Below are positions 52,455-62,400 of a stretch of 64,000 nucleotides of DNA, piece by piece; within the stretch, counting starts at the first letter, position 1; every line of letters begins with the position of its first letter. Origin of the DNA: Streptomyces sp. HM190. GTDB taxonomy: Bacteria > Actinomycetota > Actinomycetes > Streptomycetales > Streptomycetaceae. The position numbers and the translations under genes are program-made. Under the pieces are notes generated by a model, which saw nothing but the letters and a program-made list of their open reading frames with translations, did no database searches and was not told where the DNA came from. Where the stretch lies: NCBI RefSeq assembly GCF_009857135.1, contig NZ_CP047318.1, positions 434,001 through 498,000 on the forward strand. The letters run 5' to 3'.

Positions 52455-53201
52455 TCACAGGGCCCGCAGGCCGTGTTCCCGGAACTGTTCGCGGACCCGT
52501 TCGGTCAGGGCCGCGTCGGGGGCGGGGGTGTCGCGCAGCGGGAAGGGGATGGCGAGCGCCTGGTACTTGTGGGCGCCGAGCTTGTGGAAGGGCAGGACGT
52601 CGACCCGGTCGACGTTGCCGAGGCCGGCGAGGAAGGCGCCCAGTTTGTCGACGGCGGCCGGGTCGTCGGTCCAGCCGGGGACGAGGACGTAGCGGATCCA
52701 CACCGGGACGCCGAGCCGGTCCAGGCGGGTGGCGAAGGTGAGGGTCGGGGAGAGGTCCCCGCCCGTCAGCGTCCGGTAGGTACCGATGTCGAAGGACTTG
52801 ATGTCGAGCAGGACGAGGTCGGTGTCGGCGAGCAGGCCGTCGCCGGCGCGGGCGCCGAGGAAGCCGGAGGTGTCCAGCGCGGTGTGCAGGCCGAGTTCCT
52901 TGCAGCGGCTCAGGATCCCGGCCGTGAACGCGGGTTGCAGCAGGGCCTCCCCGCCGGTGAGTGTCACTCCCCCGCCCGCGGTGGTGACGAAGGGGCGGTA
53001 CTTCTCGATCTCGGCGACCACGTCGTCGACGGTGGCCTCCTGGCCGTCGCGCAGGTGCCAGGTGTCCGGGTTGGCGCAGTACAGGCAGCGCAGCGGGCAG
53101 CCGCTGAGGAAGAGGACGAACCGGGTCCCGGGCCCGTCCACTCCCGTGGACAGGTCCCAGGAGTGGACGCGGCCCGTCACCGGTCCGGCGGTGGTGCTCA
53201 C
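52455..53201 (-). CDS. pflA: Pyruvate formate-lyase activating enzyme
   Basis: A 248-residue radical SAM activase. The cluster motif is [18 protein letters not shown] (C-x3-C-x2-C), with [16 protein letters not shown] and LDTSGF following, as in PflA. It installs the glycyl radical on the PFL encoded just upstream. GTG 53201 overlaps the PFL stop (GTGA), ensuring coupled translation. Confidence 0.93.
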   Translation of the reverse strand: MSTTAGPVTGRVHSWDLSTGVDGPGTRFVLFLSGCPLRCLYCANPDTWHLRDGQEATVDDVVAEIEKYRPFVTTAGGGVTLTGGEALLQPAFTAGILSRCKELGLHTALDTSGFLGARAGDGLLADTDLVLLDIKSFDIGTYRTLTGGDLSPTLTFATRLDRLGVPVWIRYVLVPGWTDDPAAVDKLGAFLAGLGNVDRVDVLPFHKLGAHKYQALAIPFPLRDTPAPDAALTERVREQFREHGLRAL

Positions 53202-55459
53202 AGCGTTCCGTGGAAGGTGCGGCTGATCACGTCGAGCTGCTGCTCGCGGGTCAGACGGACGAAGTTGACGGCGTATCCGGAGACGCGGACGGTCAGCTCC
53301 GGGTACTTCTCCGGATGCTCCATGGCGTCCTCCAGGGTGGCCCGGTCCAGGACGTTGACGTTCATGTGGAAGCCGCCGGAGGCGGTGTAGGCGTCGAGGA
53401 CGCCGACGAGGTTGCCCGGGCGTTCGGCCGGGTCGTGGCCGAGTCCCTCGGGTGTGATCGTCGTCGTCAGCGAGATGCCGTCCCGGGCCTGTTCGTACGG
53501 CAGCTTGGCCACGGACAGGGCGGAGGCGGCCACGCCGTGCAGGTCGCGCCCGTTCATGGGGTTGGCGCCCGGCGCGAAGGGGGCTCCGGCGCGGCGGCCG
53601 TCGGGGGTGTTGCCGGTGTGCTTGCCGTACACGACGTTGGAGGTGATGGTCAGCACGGACTGGGTGTGCTCGGCGTCCCGGTAGGTGGGGTGGCGCCGCA
53701 CCTTCGCCATGAACGACTCCACGAGGTCGACCGCGATGCGGTCGGCGCGGTCGTCGTTGTTGCCGTACGCGGGGAACTCGCCCTCGGTGCGGAAGTCGAC
53801 GGCGAGTCCCGTGGCGTCGCGGAAGACCTTCACGCGGGCGTGCCTGACGGCGGAGAGGCTGTCCACGGCGACGGACAGGCCCGCGATGCCGCACGCCATG
53901 AAGCGGTGCACGGGGTGGTCGTGCAGGGCCATCTCGATGCGCTCGTAGGCGTACTTGTCGTGCATGTAGTGGATGACGTTGAGCGCGTTGACGTAGGTGG
54001 CCGCGAGCCAGTCCAGCACGCGGTCGTACGCCGCCGACAGTTCCTCGTAGTCCAGGTACTCGCCGGTCAGGGCGGGCGTCACGGGGGCGATCTGGTCGCC
54101 GGTCATCTCGTCCCGGCCGCCGTTGACCGCGTACAGCAGGGCCTTGGCGAGGTTGACCCGCGCTCCGAAGAACTGCATCTGGCGGCCCACCGCCATCGCG
54201 GAGACGCAGCAGGCGATCGCCGTGTCGTCGCCGGTGCGGGGGCGCAGCAGGTCGTCGGACTCGTACTGGATGGCGCTGGTGTCGATGGAGACCTGCGCGC
54301 AGAACTGCTTGAACCCCTCGGGCAGGCGCGGCGACCACAGGACGGTCAGGTTGGGCTCGGGGGCCGGGCCGAGGTTGTAGAGGGTCTGCAGGAAACGGAA
54401 CGAGGTGCGGGTGACCAGCGGGCGGCCGTCGGCGCCGATGCCGCCGATGGACTCCGTGACCCAGGTCGGGTCGCCGGAGAACAGGGCGTCGTACTCGGGG
54501 GTGCGCAGGAACCGTACGATCCGCAGCTTGATCACGAAGTCGTCGATGAGTTCCTGGGCGCGGGTCTCGTCGATCGTGCCCTCCTCCAGGTCGCGTCGGA
54601 GGTAGACGTCGAGGAAGGTGGAGGTGCGGCCCAGGGACATCGCGGCGCCGTTCTGCTCCTTCACCGCCGCGAGGAAGCCCAGGTACAGCCACTGCACCGC
54701 CTCGTGTGCGGTGACGGCGGGGCGGGTGACGTCGCAGCCGTACGAGGCCGCCATCCGCGCCAGTTCACCCAACGCCCTGATCTGCTCGGCCAGTTCCTCG
54801 CGGTCGCGGATGACGTCCGGGGTGGAGGGCCGCGCGTCCAGCAGGGCCCGCTCGGCCCGCTTGGCCTCGATGAGCCGGTCGGTGCCGTAGAGGGCGACGC
54901 GCCGGTAGTCGCCGATGATCCGGCCGCGGCCGTACGCGTCGGGCAGACCGGTGATGATGCCGGCCTTGCGGGCGGCCCGCATCTCGGGGGTGTAGGCGTC
55001 GAAGACGCCGTCGTTGTGGGTCTTGCGGTAGGTCCCGAAGACACGCTTGACGAAGGGGTCGGCCTGGTAGCCGTACGCCTTCAGTCCGTTCTCCACCATC
55101 CGCAGGCCGCCGTTGGGCATGATGGCCCGCCGCAGGGGGGCGTCGGTCTGGAGGCCGACGATGAGTTCCCGGTCGCGGTCGATGAAGCCGGGCCGGTGCG
55201 AGGTGATGGTGGAGGGCAGCCCGGGGTCGACGTCGAGAACGCCCCGGCGCCGCTCCTCGGGGAACAGCCGGGCGACCTTGTTCCAGACGGCGAGCGTCCG
55301 CTCGGTCGGCCCGGTGAGGAAGGCCGCGTCGCCCTCGTAGGGCGTGTAGTTGGCCTGGATGAAGTCCCGTACGTCGACCTGGTCGCGCCAGTGGGCACCG
55401 GCGAAGCCGCGCCATGCCTCGGTCGTCGCACCGGGTCCCGCTGTCACCGTTGCCGTCAT
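53198..55459 (-). CDS. pflB: Formate C-acetyltransferase (pyruvate formate-lyase)
   Basis: A 753-residue PFL. The paired active-site cysteines are C417-C418 in AIACCVSAM and the glycyl-radical residue is G728 in [13 protein letters not shown], the C-terminal signature. It converts pyruvate plus CoA to acetyl-CoA and formate only without oxygen, which is striking in an obligately aerobic genus. ATG 55459 with GAGGGAG. An island box lies about 120 bases upstream. Confidence 0.95.
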   Translation of the reverse strand: MTATVTAGPGATTEAWRGFAGAHWRDQVDVRDFIQANYTPYEGDAAFLTGPTERTLAVWNKVARLFPEERRRGVLDVDPGLPSTITSHRPGFIDRDRELIVGLQTDAPLRRAIMPNGGLRMVENGLKAYGYQADPFVKRVFGTYRKTHNDGVFDAYTPEMRAARKAGIITGLPDAYGRGRIIGDYRRVALYGTDRLIEAKRAERALLDARPSTPDVIRDREELAEQIRALGELARMAASYGCDVTRPAVTAHEAVQWLYLGFLAAVKEQNGAAMSLGRTSTFLDVYLRRDLEEGTIDETRAQELIDDFVIKLRIVRFLRTPEYDALFSGDPTWVTESIGGIGADGRPLVTRTSFRFLQTLYNLGPAPEPNLTVLWSPRLPEGFKQFCAQVSIDTSAIQYESDDLLRPRTGDDTAIACCVSAMAVGRQMQFFGARVNLAKALLYAVNGGRDEMTGDQIAPVTPALTGEYLDYEELSAAYDRVLDWLAATYVNALNVIHYMHDKYAYERIEMALHDHPVHRFMACGIAGLSVAVDSLSAVRHARVKVFRDATGLAVDFRTEGEFPAYGNNDDRADRIAVDLVESFMAKVRRHPTYRDAEHTQSVLTITSNVVYGKHTGNTPDGRRAGAPFAPGANPMNGRDLHGVAASALSVAKLPYEQARDGISLTTTITPEGLGHDPAERPGNLVGVLDAYTASGGFHMNVNVLDRATLEDAMEHPEKYPELTVRVSGYAVNFVRLTREQQLDVISRTFHGTL

Positions 55460-55578
55460 CGCCGGTCTCTCCCTCGTTCCGCTTGCAGAATCTCTGCACT
55501 TCGATGCTCGTCCCGCTCGGTGGCGGCGGGGAGGGTCGGTCGGCGCAGCCGGGCCGCGCCATCGGTCCCTGGCGGGTG

Positions 55579-55594
55579 GGGGCCGATGGGCCCT
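55579..55594 (-). promoter_or_regulatory. Island operator box upstream of pflB
   Basis: GGGGCCGATGGGCCCT, with a partial second copy on the opposite strand around 55555-55570 (AGGGACCGATGGCGC). Confidence 0.55.
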
Positions 55595-55722
55595 GGCGAA
55601 GTCCGGTGCGGGAGCGACCCGTTGACGGTCGGTGACGCGGACGACCGGGGGCGCCCCCGCGTCCTGGCGGAGGCGCCCCCGGTCCGACGAGCCGTCACCT
55701 TCTCGTCCGTCAGGGCCTGCTC

Positions 55723-56346
55723 TCAGAGGAGCCAGCGGTGGCGGCTGACGAAGGGCAGGCGGGCCCAGGCCCTGCCCAGGCCCCAGGTGGCGCCGGCTCC
55801 CGCGGCGGCCAGGGCCACGAGGACGACGGCGTAGACGAGGTGGTAGTCGGCGAAGGGGTTGGTCGACATGCTGGCCGACCCGTCGGACAGGTGCTTCGCC
55901 GGTGGCCATTCCGCGACCCACATCAGCGCCATCATCAGGGTGCCGGCGACGGCGGCGAGCCGCAGGCCGACGCCCGCGACCAGGGCGAGCCCGATACCGA
56001 GCAGTCCGAGCATGAACAGCGTGTCCGCCCAGGCGGCTCCGGCCCAGTCGTGGAACGTGGACTCCATCGGGCCGACGGCGACGTGGCTGAGGAAGCCCTC
56101 GGTCGGTGACCCGCCGTCGATCCAGCCCCGGCCGGACGGGGTCGCGTAGCCGAAGCCGAACGTCTTGTCGAGGAACGCCCAGAGGAAGACGAACCCGGTC
56201 AGGATGCGAAGCCCGGCGAACACGTACGGGCCGGTGGCCGTCGCCGCGGTGGTCGTGTCGTCGGTGGAGGCGGGAGCCGTGCCGGTGCGGCGCAGGGACG
56301 GGAGGCGGAACGCGGGGTGACGCTGGGGGTGGTGGTGCACTGCCAT
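55723..56346 (-). CDS. DoxX-family membrane protein
   Basis: A 207-residue protein with four helices: [67 protein letters not shown] and [20 protein letters not shown]. The [13 protein letters not shown] region and the AEWPP motif match actinobacterial DoxX/DoxD-type proteins (thiosulfate:quinone oxidoreductase relatives). ATG 56346 is chosen because AAAGGG lies 9 bases upstream; ATG 56355 is too close to it. Probably quinone-linked. Confidence 0.82.
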   Translation of the reverse strand: MAVHHHPQRHPAFRLPSLRRTGTAPASTDDTTTAATATGPYVFAGLRILTGFVFLWAFLDKTFGFGYATPSGRGWIDGGSPTEGFLSHVAVGPMESTFHDWAGAAWADTLFMLGLLGIGLALVAGVGLRLAAVAGTLMMALMWVAEWPPAKHLSDGSASMSTNPFADYHLVYAVVLVALAAAGAGATWGLGRAWARLPFVSRHRWLL

Positions 56347-56664
56347 GATGCTCATCCCTTTCGAGGGTCCGACGCGCGGAATGGGGACGCCTGTCGTTGC
56401 GCCTTCAATGTCCCGCGTCTTCGTCGCCTGCCGCAGAGGCCCCACGGGCCCGGACCGCAGGCCGAACGTCCCGCGGTTCGGGCCCCGTTGGAGGTCGGAC
56501 GTCCCGGACGGGGGCTTGGCCGGGTTCCCGGGCGGGGCGGCGGGCTCGCTGGTCCCGCGGGGCGCCCGACGAGTGACCAACGGCCCCGTGACGGGTGGCG
56601 CCGGCGCCGGGGAAGCTGGGGGCGCCCCGTTCCCGACGGGCGGGCGAGCGCGAGGAGTTGTGTG
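56347..56664. promoter_or_regulatory. Promoter region with island boxes, DoxX and the oleate hydratase remnant
   Basis: CAGGCCGAACGTCCCG at 56458-56473 is a good box copy about 110 bases before DoxX; a reversed related copy overlaps it around 56471-56487 and a third, GGTCGGACGTCCCG, lies near 56493. GAGGAG at 56652 is the ribosome site of the truncated oleate hydratase. Confidence 0.55.
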
Positions 56665-56772
56665 ATGGCGAAGGCATATCTGGTGGGCAGCGGCATCGCG
56701 GCGCTCGCCGCGGCGGCGTTCCTGATCCGCGACGGCGGCTTCGACGGGTCGGACATCCACCTGTTCGAGGAG
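56665..56772 (+). pseudogene. Oleate hydratase, N-terminal remnant only
   Basis: ATG 56665 with GAGGAG encodes MAKAYLVGSGIAALAAAAFL and then IRDGGFDGSDIHLFEE, the N-terminal FAD-binding start of oleate hydratase (MCRA family; full proteins exceed 500 residues). After about codon 36 the homology ends abruptly, and the opposite strand shows the coding bias of the membrane protein 56773-57438. This looks like a deletion junction, not a frameshift. Confidence 0.8.
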
Positions 56773-57438
56773 CAACAGCGCCGTCAGCAGGACGGGCACC
56801 GCGACGGCCGCCCCCGGCCGGGCCCCGCCGTGTCCGGGACGGGCGGCCAGCGGGAGCAGAGCGGAGGCCACCGCCACCCCGAGGCCGACTCCGAGGACGG
56901 TGACGAAACGGTTCCGGGCGCGGTGCATGCGCGCACGGGCCGTCAGCCACGGGGACGAATCCGCCCGGTCGACGTGACCCACGTCGTGCGCGTGGGCCGA
57001 GTGGGGCTGCTGGGTCGGCCGGGCTCGCTGGGGCGACTGGCTGTGCTGGGCCTGCTGGGCTTGTTGGGTCGGCTGGATCGGCTGGATCGGCTGCGTGGAG
57101 ACGGCCGAGCGGGTCGGCCGGGTCGCCAGGGCCGCCCGTGCCCGCCTGGTCTCCCGTGCCTCGCTCCCGCGGCGTACGGCCGCGCGGATCCGCAGGCCGG
57201 CCGTGGTGGCGGCGCCCACCACGGCCAGGGCGCCCGGCGCCCACCACGGGTCGGCCACGAGCAGGAGTACGGCGACGCCGGCGACCGTCGTCCAGCCGCT
57301 CAGGCAGGCGGCCGCCCCACCGCGCAGGGAGTCCGGCCGGTCGGCCCCCGCGCGCACCGTCGCGAGGGCCGGCAGCCACCAGACGCAGCCGGAGGCGGCC
57401 ACCAGGGCGACGCCCAGGGCCGGGACGGGGTGCGTCAC
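56773..57438 (-). CDS. Membrane protein, truncated at its 3' end
   Basis: GTG 57438 starts 3 bases after the ctaD stop, so it is cotranscribed. It begins VTHPVPALGVALVAASGCVWWLPALA and holds about four hydrophobic helices plus a Gln/Pro-rich linker (PIQPIQPTQQAQQAQHSQ). Around codon 222 (VPVLLTALLLL) the sequence runs antisense into the oleate hydratase remnant. The frame stays open for another 349 codons through non-coding DNA into the DoxX gene, so a normal stop has been lost. Original function unknown. Confidence 0.6.
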
Positions 57439-57441
57439 GGT

Positions 57442-59142
57442 TCAGACCGCCCTCTCGATCGCGACGATCTCCGGGTGGTGCAGGTCGAAGGCCGGCGACT
57501 CGGAGCGGATGCGCGGCAGCGAGGTGAAGTTGTGGCGCGGCGGCGGGCACGAGGTCGCCCACTCCAGGGAACGGCCGTACCCCCAGGGGTCGTCCACGTC
57601 GACCTTGCTGCCGTACCTGGCGGTCTTCCAGACGTTGTAGAAGAACGGCAGGATCGACAGGCCCAGCAGGAACGAGCCGATCGTGGACAGCGAGTTGAGG
57701 GCGGTGAAGCCGTCCGCGGCGAGGTAGTCGGCGTACCGGCGGGGCATGCCCTCGGCGCCGAGCCAGTGCTGCACGAGGAAGGTGAGGTGGAAGCCCACGG
57801 TGAGCGTCCAGAAGGTGATCTTGCCGAGGCGTTCGTCGAGCATCCGGCCGGTGAACTTCGGCCACCAGAAGTGGAATCCGGCGAACATCGCGTACACGAC
57901 GGTGCCGAAGACCGTGTAGTGGAAGTGGGCCACCACGAAGTACGAGTCCGACAGGTGGAAGTCCATCGGCGGTGACGCCAGGATCACCCCGGTCAGGCCG
58001 CCGAAGACGAACGTGATGAGGAAGCCGGTGGTCCACAGCATCGGCGTCTCGAAGGAGAGGCTGCCCTTCCACATCGTGCCGATCCAGTTGAAGAACTTCA
58101 CGCCGGTCGGTACGGCGATGAGGAACGTCATGAAGGAGAAGAACGGCAGCAGCACCCCGCCGGTGACGTACATGTGGTGCGCCCACACCGTGACGGAGAG
58201 GCCGGCGATCGCGATGGTCGCGCCGATCAGGCCCATGTAGCCGAACATCGGCTTGCGCGAGAAGACGGGGATGACCTCGGAGACGATCCCGAAGAACGGC
58301 AGCGCGAGAATGTACACCTCGGGGTGGCCGAAGAACCAGAACAGGTGCTGCCAGAGCAGCGCTCCGCCGTTGGCCGCGTCGAAGACGTGGCTGCCGAACT
58401 TGCGGTCACACTCCAGTGCGAACAGGGCCGCGGCCAGCACCGGGAACACCAGCAGGATCAGCAGCGCGGTCAGCAGCACGTTCCAGGTGAAGATCGGCAT
58501 CCGGAACATGGTCATGCCCGGTGCGCGCATGCAGATGATCGTGGTGATGAAGTTGACCGCGCCCAGGATCGAGCCGAAGCCGGAGAGGGCCACACCCATG
58601 ATCCACATGTCGGCGCCGAGTCCCGGCGAGTGGACGGCGTCGGACAGCGGCGCGTACAGGAACCAGCCGAAGTCGGCGGCACCGCCCGGGGTCAGGAAGC
58701 CGAACGCGGCGATCGACGAGCCGAACAGGAACAGCCAGTAGGCGAGCATGTTCAACCGGGGGAAGGCCACGTCCGGGGCGCCGATCTGCAACGGCATGAT
58801 CCAGTTGGCGAAGCCGGTGAACAGCGGCATGGCGAACATCAGCAGCATGATCGAGCCGTGCATGGTGAACGCCTGGTTGAACTGTTCGCCCGACATGATC
58901 TGCAGGCCCGGGCGGGCGAGTTCGGCCCGCATCATCAGGGCCATCACACCGCCGACGACGAAGAACGCGAACGCGGTGACCAGGTACATCGTCCCGATCT
59001 TCTTGTGATCGGTGGTCGTCAGCCAGTCGACCCACGTCGGCCGTCCCGCCGACGGGACGGCCGCCCCGGCCTCCGCACGGACCGGGGGACGCGACCGCGC
59101 CCCCGCCGTGTGCTTCTCCTGCTCCAGCTGCGCCTCGTCCAT
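57442..59142 (-). CDS. ctaD: Cytochrome c oxidase subunit I
   Basis: A 566-residue twelve-helix haem-copper oxidase subunit. Haem a ligand His lies in [14 protein letters not shown]; Cu-B His-Tyr region is [14 protein letters not shown]; further Cu-B ligands are in VWAHHMY; haem a3/a ligands are in [17 protein letters not shown] 59142 ([10 protein letters not shown]) with GGGGAGGA. It stands without subunits II and III, so it is likely an alternative copy used with the main aa3 complex in low oxygen. Several island boxes lie upstream. Confidence 0.94.
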   Translation of the reverse strand: MDEAQLEQEKHTAGARSRPPVRAEAGAAVPSAGRPTWVDWLTTTDHKKIGTMYLVTAFAFFVVGGVMALMMRAELARPGLQIMSGEQFNQAFTMHGSIMLLMFAMPLFTGFANWIMPLQIGAPDVAFPRLNMLAYWLFLFGSSIAAFGFLTPGGAADFGWFLYAPLSDAVHSPGLGADMWIMGVALSGFGSILGAVNFITTIICMRAPGMTMFRMPIFTWNVLLTALLILLVFPVLAAALFALECDRKFGSHVFDAANGGALLWQHLFWFFGHPEVYILALPFFGIVSEVIPVFSRKPMFGYMGLIGATIAIAGLSVTVWAHHMYVTGGVLLPFFSFMTFLIAVPTGVKFFNWIGTMWKGSLSFETPMLWTTGFLITFVFGGLTGVILASPPMDFHLSDSYFVVAHFHYTVFGTVVYAMFAGFHFWWPKFTGRMLDERLGKITFWTLTVGFHLTFLVQHWLGAEGMPRRYADYLAADGFTALNSLSTIGSFLLGLSILPFFYNVWKTARYGSKVDVDDPWGYGRSLEWATSCPPPRHNFTSLPRIRSESPAFDLHHPEIVAIERAV

Positions 59143-59267
59143 CGGACGGCGTCCTCCCCATCTGCTCACGTGCTTCAGAGCGCCGGGAAGCGCCCGCGCG
59201 TACGCATGGGAGACACGGCGCTTCCCGGCGCCGCCACATGATCGTCGGACCGGCCCCCCGCCCCGAT

Positions 59268-59463
59268 AGGGTCGAACGGTCCCCAGGTCGTCCCCCGAGG
59301 GGGTCGAACGGTCCCCATCGGCCGCGAACCGGATACCGCCCGGCCGCACGGCCCGGGTCGAGGCCGGCCGCGGGCCCTTGCGCCGGGCAACCGCTGGCGG
59401 GACACACGTTCACCGGTGGGCCGTACGGGCTGGTCGGGCCTTGTACGGGGGCCGAACGGCCCT
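59268..59463. promoter_or_regulatory. Four operator boxes between ctaD and the CBS gene
   Basis: AGGGTCGAACGGTCCC (59268-59283) and GGGGTCGAACGGTCCC (59300-59315) are 32 bp apart; TGGGCCGTACGGGCTG (59417-59432) and GGGGCCGAACGGCCCT (59448-59463) are 31 bp apart. Each pair is close to one divergent gene, ctaD and the CBS-BON gene respectively. The last box is an almost perfect palindrome and the best copy in the window. Confidence 0.7.
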
Positions 59464-59541
59464 TGGGAGGGGCTCGGTGGCGGCGGACAGTGGGAGGGAA
59501 GAGAGGAAGATCAGCGCGAGCGTCCTCAGGAGGCGAGAGGC

Positions 59542-60246
59542 ATGCGGCACCGGATGGTGAGTGACCTCATGACCACAGGCGTCGTACGGGTACGGCGGGA
59601 CACCGGCTTCAAGGAGATCGCGAAACTCCTCGCCGAGCACGACGTCACGGCCGTCCCCGTCGTGGACGACGACGACCGTCCCCTCGGTGTCGTCTCCGAG
59701 GCGGACCTCCTGCGCAAGGAGGCCGCGCAACTCGACCCGGCCGGGCTGCTGCCGGTGCTGCGTCCGGGGGACTCGGCCGGCGCGAAGGCCGAGGCGTCCA
59801 CCGCCGAGGGGCTGATGAACAGCCCTGCCGTGACCGCGCGACCGCAGTGGACGGTGGTGGAGGCCGCCCAGGTCATGGAGCGCCACCACGTCAAACGACT
59901 GCCGGTGGTCGACGAGGCGGGACGACTCGTGGGGCTGATCAGCCGCGCGGACCTGCTGCGCGTCTTCCTGCGCGGCGACAGCGCGATCCGGGAGGAGATC
60001 ACCGGGGAGGTGCTGGTACGCACCCTGGGCCTCGCGCCCGACACGGTCACCGTGCGGGTGGTCGACGGGCGGGTCGCGCTGCGGGGTACCGTCGAGCGGA
60101 AATCCCTGGTCCCCGTGGTGCTCCGGCTGTGCCGGGGCGTGGACGGGGTCGTCGACGTCTCCGCCGAGCTGGATCACCGCATCGACGACACGGCCGAGGC
60201 CCTGTCGGGCCCGGGGATGTCACGCCGCTCCCAGCTGGCGAGCTGA
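59542..60246 (+). CDS. CBS-pair plus BON domain protein
   Basis: A 234-residue protein with the same layout as 29554-30270 and 51679-52401: MVSDLMTTGVVRVRRDTGFKEIAKLLAEHDVTAVPVVDDDDRPLGVVSEADLL, TAEGLMNSPAVTARPQWTVVEAAQVMERHHVKRLPVVDEAGRLVGLISRADLLRVFL, then BON (VTVRVVDGRVALRGTVERKSLVPVVLRLCRGVDGVVDV). ATG 59542 with AGGAGG. Three copies in one island suggest parallel, non-identical adenylate sensors. Confidence 0.88.
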   Translation: MRHRMVSDLMTTGVVRVRRDTGFKEIAKLLAEHDVTAVPVVDDDDRPLGVVSEADLLRKEAAQLDPAGLLPVLRPGDSAGAKAEASTAEGLMNSPAVTARPQWTVVEAAQVMERHHVKRLPVVDEAGRLVGLISRADLLRVFLRGDSAIREEITGEVLVRTLGLAPDTVTVRVVDGRVALRGTVERKSLVPVVLRLCRGVDGVVDVSAELDHRIDDTAEALSGPGMSRRSQLAS

Positions 60247-60356
60247 CCTGGGGCGGGGCGAGGGCAGCGGCTCCGGCAGCACGGACCTCGCCCTCGTCCT
60301 TCCCCAGCCGCCCTGCTCCCTCCTCCCCGCTCCCTTCCACGCGCTGCTTCTGCGCC

Positions 60357-61166
60357 CTACGCCGTCTCGTGCCCGGCGGGGACGATGAGGACCGGGCAGT
60401 GGGAGTGGTGCAGCAGCTCGCGGGCCACGGGCCCGAGGTGGCGGCCGGGGCCGTGCGCCGCGGGGCCGGCCGCGACCACGACGAGGTCGGCGGTGCGGGT
60501 CGCGTCCACCAGGGCCCGCACCGGGGCGGAGCCCGGCTCGGGGGCGTCCGCGCGTACGGTCGGGTGCTGCTCCCCCAGGTCCGCCAGTGCGGCGACCAGC
60601 GCGGAGCGCGCGGCCGACCGCCCGTGGGCCCGGGGGGCCGTCACGGGGAGCACGCGGTGGTGCGTGGTGAACGGGGGGATCCGCAGCCGGGCGCGGCGCA
60701 GTTCGGCCTCCTGGAAGGCGTAGGCCGCCGTACCCGCGTCGGTGGCGTCGTCGAGGGCGAGGATGATCTCGTCGTGGCGGTTCATCGGTGAGTCGCCGCG
60801 TACGAGGAGCAGCGGCCCCGGCGCGTGCGCGGCCAGCCGCGCGCTCACCGAGCCCACCACCGCGCCGAGTATCCCGCCGAGGTCCCGGCAGCCGACGACG
60901 GTGAGTGCCGCGTGACGCCCCCGTTCCGCGAGGACGCCGGCCGAGTGCCCCTCGACCGGGACGGTGGTGACGGCCGTGCCGGGACGACGGGCACGCACAC
61001 GTGCGGCGGCGGACGCCAGCACGGGGCCGGCCTCGTCGAGATCCGGCACGGCATGGACGATCTCCAGACCCACACCGCGCAGGGCGGCCTCGTCGGCGGC
61101 GCGGTCGAGAGCGCGTACGGCGGTGACCGTGCCGTCCACGCCGACGGTCACGTGACGGGTCCTCAT
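60357..61166 (-). CDS. Universal stress protein, two USP domains
   Basis: A 269-residue tandem USP, shorter than the other two. Domain 1: VTVGVDGTVTAVRALDRAADEAAL ... VVGCRDLGGILGAVVGSVSARLAAHAPGPLLLVRGD, with the ATP motif partly altered (C-R-D-L for S-R-G-L). Domain 2 ends VVVAAGPAAHGPGRHLGPVARELLHHSHCPVLIVPAG. ATG 61166 chosen over upstream codons with no coding bias. Confidence 0.88.
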   Translation of the reverse strand: MRTRHVTVGVDGTVTAVRALDRAADEAALRGVGLEIVHAVPDLDEAGPVLASAAARVRARRPGTAVTTVPVEGHSAGVLAERGRHAALTVVGCRDLGGILGAVVGSVSARLAAHAPGPLLLVRGDSPMNRHDEIILALDDATDAGTAAYAFQEAELRRARLRIPPFTTHHRVLPVTAPRAHGRSAARSALVAALADLGEQHPTVRADAPEPGSAPVRALVDATRTADLVVVAAGPAAHGPGRHLGPVARELLHHSHCPVLIVPAGHETA

Positions 61167-61355
61167 GGTAGTTGCTCCTGTCGGGGTTCGGGGTTCGGGG
61201 CGTCCTTGCTCCCGGGCAGCGGTCCGGACGTGCGCGGACGAGTCCTGCATCAGCCGTGCGCGCATCAGGCACGGGTGACTCGGCGCGAGGGCTCAGGTGT
61301 GCGGGGGCTCAGGCGCGTCCGCAACCGAGACGGTCGAAACTCAGGTGCCCGGGAC

Positions 61356-62264
61356 TCAGGTGTGCGGTACGACGGCCACCGGGCAGCGGACGTGGTGCAG
61401 GGCCGCGTGGGTGACGGGCCCGGTGTGCGAGCCGAGCCGGGCGTCCCGGATCCGGCGGCCGACGACGAACAGCGAGGCGTCGGACGACGCGTCGACGAGC
61501 GCGCCCGCGGCCCGCCCCTGGACGACGGTCTCGGCCACGGCGACCTCGGGGAACTTCGCGGACCACGGGCGCAGTGCCGCGACCACGGCGCGCCCCCGTT
61601 CCGCGAGCAGCGCGGTTTCGGGAACCGGGTCGCGGGTGTCGTCGACGGCGTACGCCGTCGGCACCCGGTAGGCGTGAATCACACGGAGCCCGGTGCCGCG
61701 GAGCCGGGCCGCGGCGAAGGCGAACTCGATCAGTTCGTCGCACGGGTGGGAGACGTCGAGCCCGAGGACCACGTCCCGGTACGGGAGTTCGGGCACCTCG
61801 TCCGGCGACACCCCGTCCGGGGCAGGGAGGTGTTCGCCCGCGGCGCCCTCCCCGGACCGGACGAGCACCATGGGGCGCGTCGACCGTGCCACGACCCGCT
61901 GGGAGACCGAGCCGACGACGAACCCGGCGAGACCGCTCAGTCCACGGGAGCCGAGGACCAGCAGTTCGGCCTCGTCGGTGGCGTCGAGCAGGGCGGCGAC
62001 CGGGGCTTCCCGCACGAGCCGGCCCTCGATCCCGAGGCCGGGGTGCGCGGCCCGGACGCTACGGGCCGCCTCCTCCAGGGTCTGTTCGGCCCACGCGCGC
62101 TGACCGGTCCCGAGGGGGACGGAGGCCGGCGGACGCGGATGCCACTCCCACGCGTGCACGAGCCGCAGCTGCGTGCCTCTGCGCAGGGCTTCCCTGGCCG
62201 CCCAGTGGGCGGCGGCGAGACTCTCGGTCGATCCGTCGACTCCCGCGATCACGTACCGAACCAT
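61356..62264 (-). CDS. Universal stress protein, two USP domains
   Basis: A 302-residue tandem USP with AGGAGG before ATG 62264. Domain 1: VIAGVDGSTESLAAAHWAAREALRRG ... LLVLGSRGLSGLAGFVVGSVSQRVVARSTRPMVLVRSG, a complete ATP-binding motif. Domain 2: VVLGLDVSHPCDELIEFAFAAARLRG ... FVVGRRIRDARLGSHTGPVTHAALHHVRCPVAVVPHT. Closest relative here is 32137-33042. Two boxes lie about 70-105 bases upstream. Confidence 0.9.
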   Translation of the reverse strand: MVRYVIAGVDGSTESLAAAHWAAREALRRGTQLRLVHAWEWHPRPPASVPLGTGQRAWAEQTLEEAARSVRAAHPGLGIEGRLVREAPVAALLDATDEAELLVLGSRGLSGLAGFVVGSVSQRVVARSTRPMVLVRSGEGAAGEHLPAPDGVSPDEVPELPYRDVVLGLDVSHPCDELIEFAFAAARLRGTGLRVIHAYRVPTAYAVDDTRDPVPETALLAERGRAVVAALRPWSAKFPEVAVAETVVQGRAAGALVDASSDASLFVVGRRIRDARLGSHTGPVTHAALHHVRCPVAVVPHT

Positions 62265-62334
62265 GGTGCGCCTCCTGATTCCCTGCCGGATGGGCCTGAG
62301 CCCGAGCATCGGGGAGGGAGACGGCGGTGCGCAG

Positions 62335-62370
62335 GGGGCCGCAAGTCCTTCCCCTGGGCCCTTGGGCCCT
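62335..62370 (-). promoter_or_regulatory. Two operator boxes, 20 bp apart, upstream of the USP gene
   Basis: GGGGCCGCAAGTCCTT (62335-62350) and TGGGCCCTTGGGCCCT (62355-62370); the 20-bp spacing equals that of the 33104/33124 pair upstream of the related USP. Confidence 0.6.
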
Positions 62371-62400
62371 CAACTCCCCCCGCCCCATGGCCCGGACGGC

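Noticed and set aside
55723..57438. Single 571-residue fused membrane protein reaching into DoxX
   Set aside because: The middle part is antisense to the oleate hydratase remnant and intergenic DNA with no coding bias, and DoxX has its own start and ribosome site; the open frame is a by-product of the lost stop.
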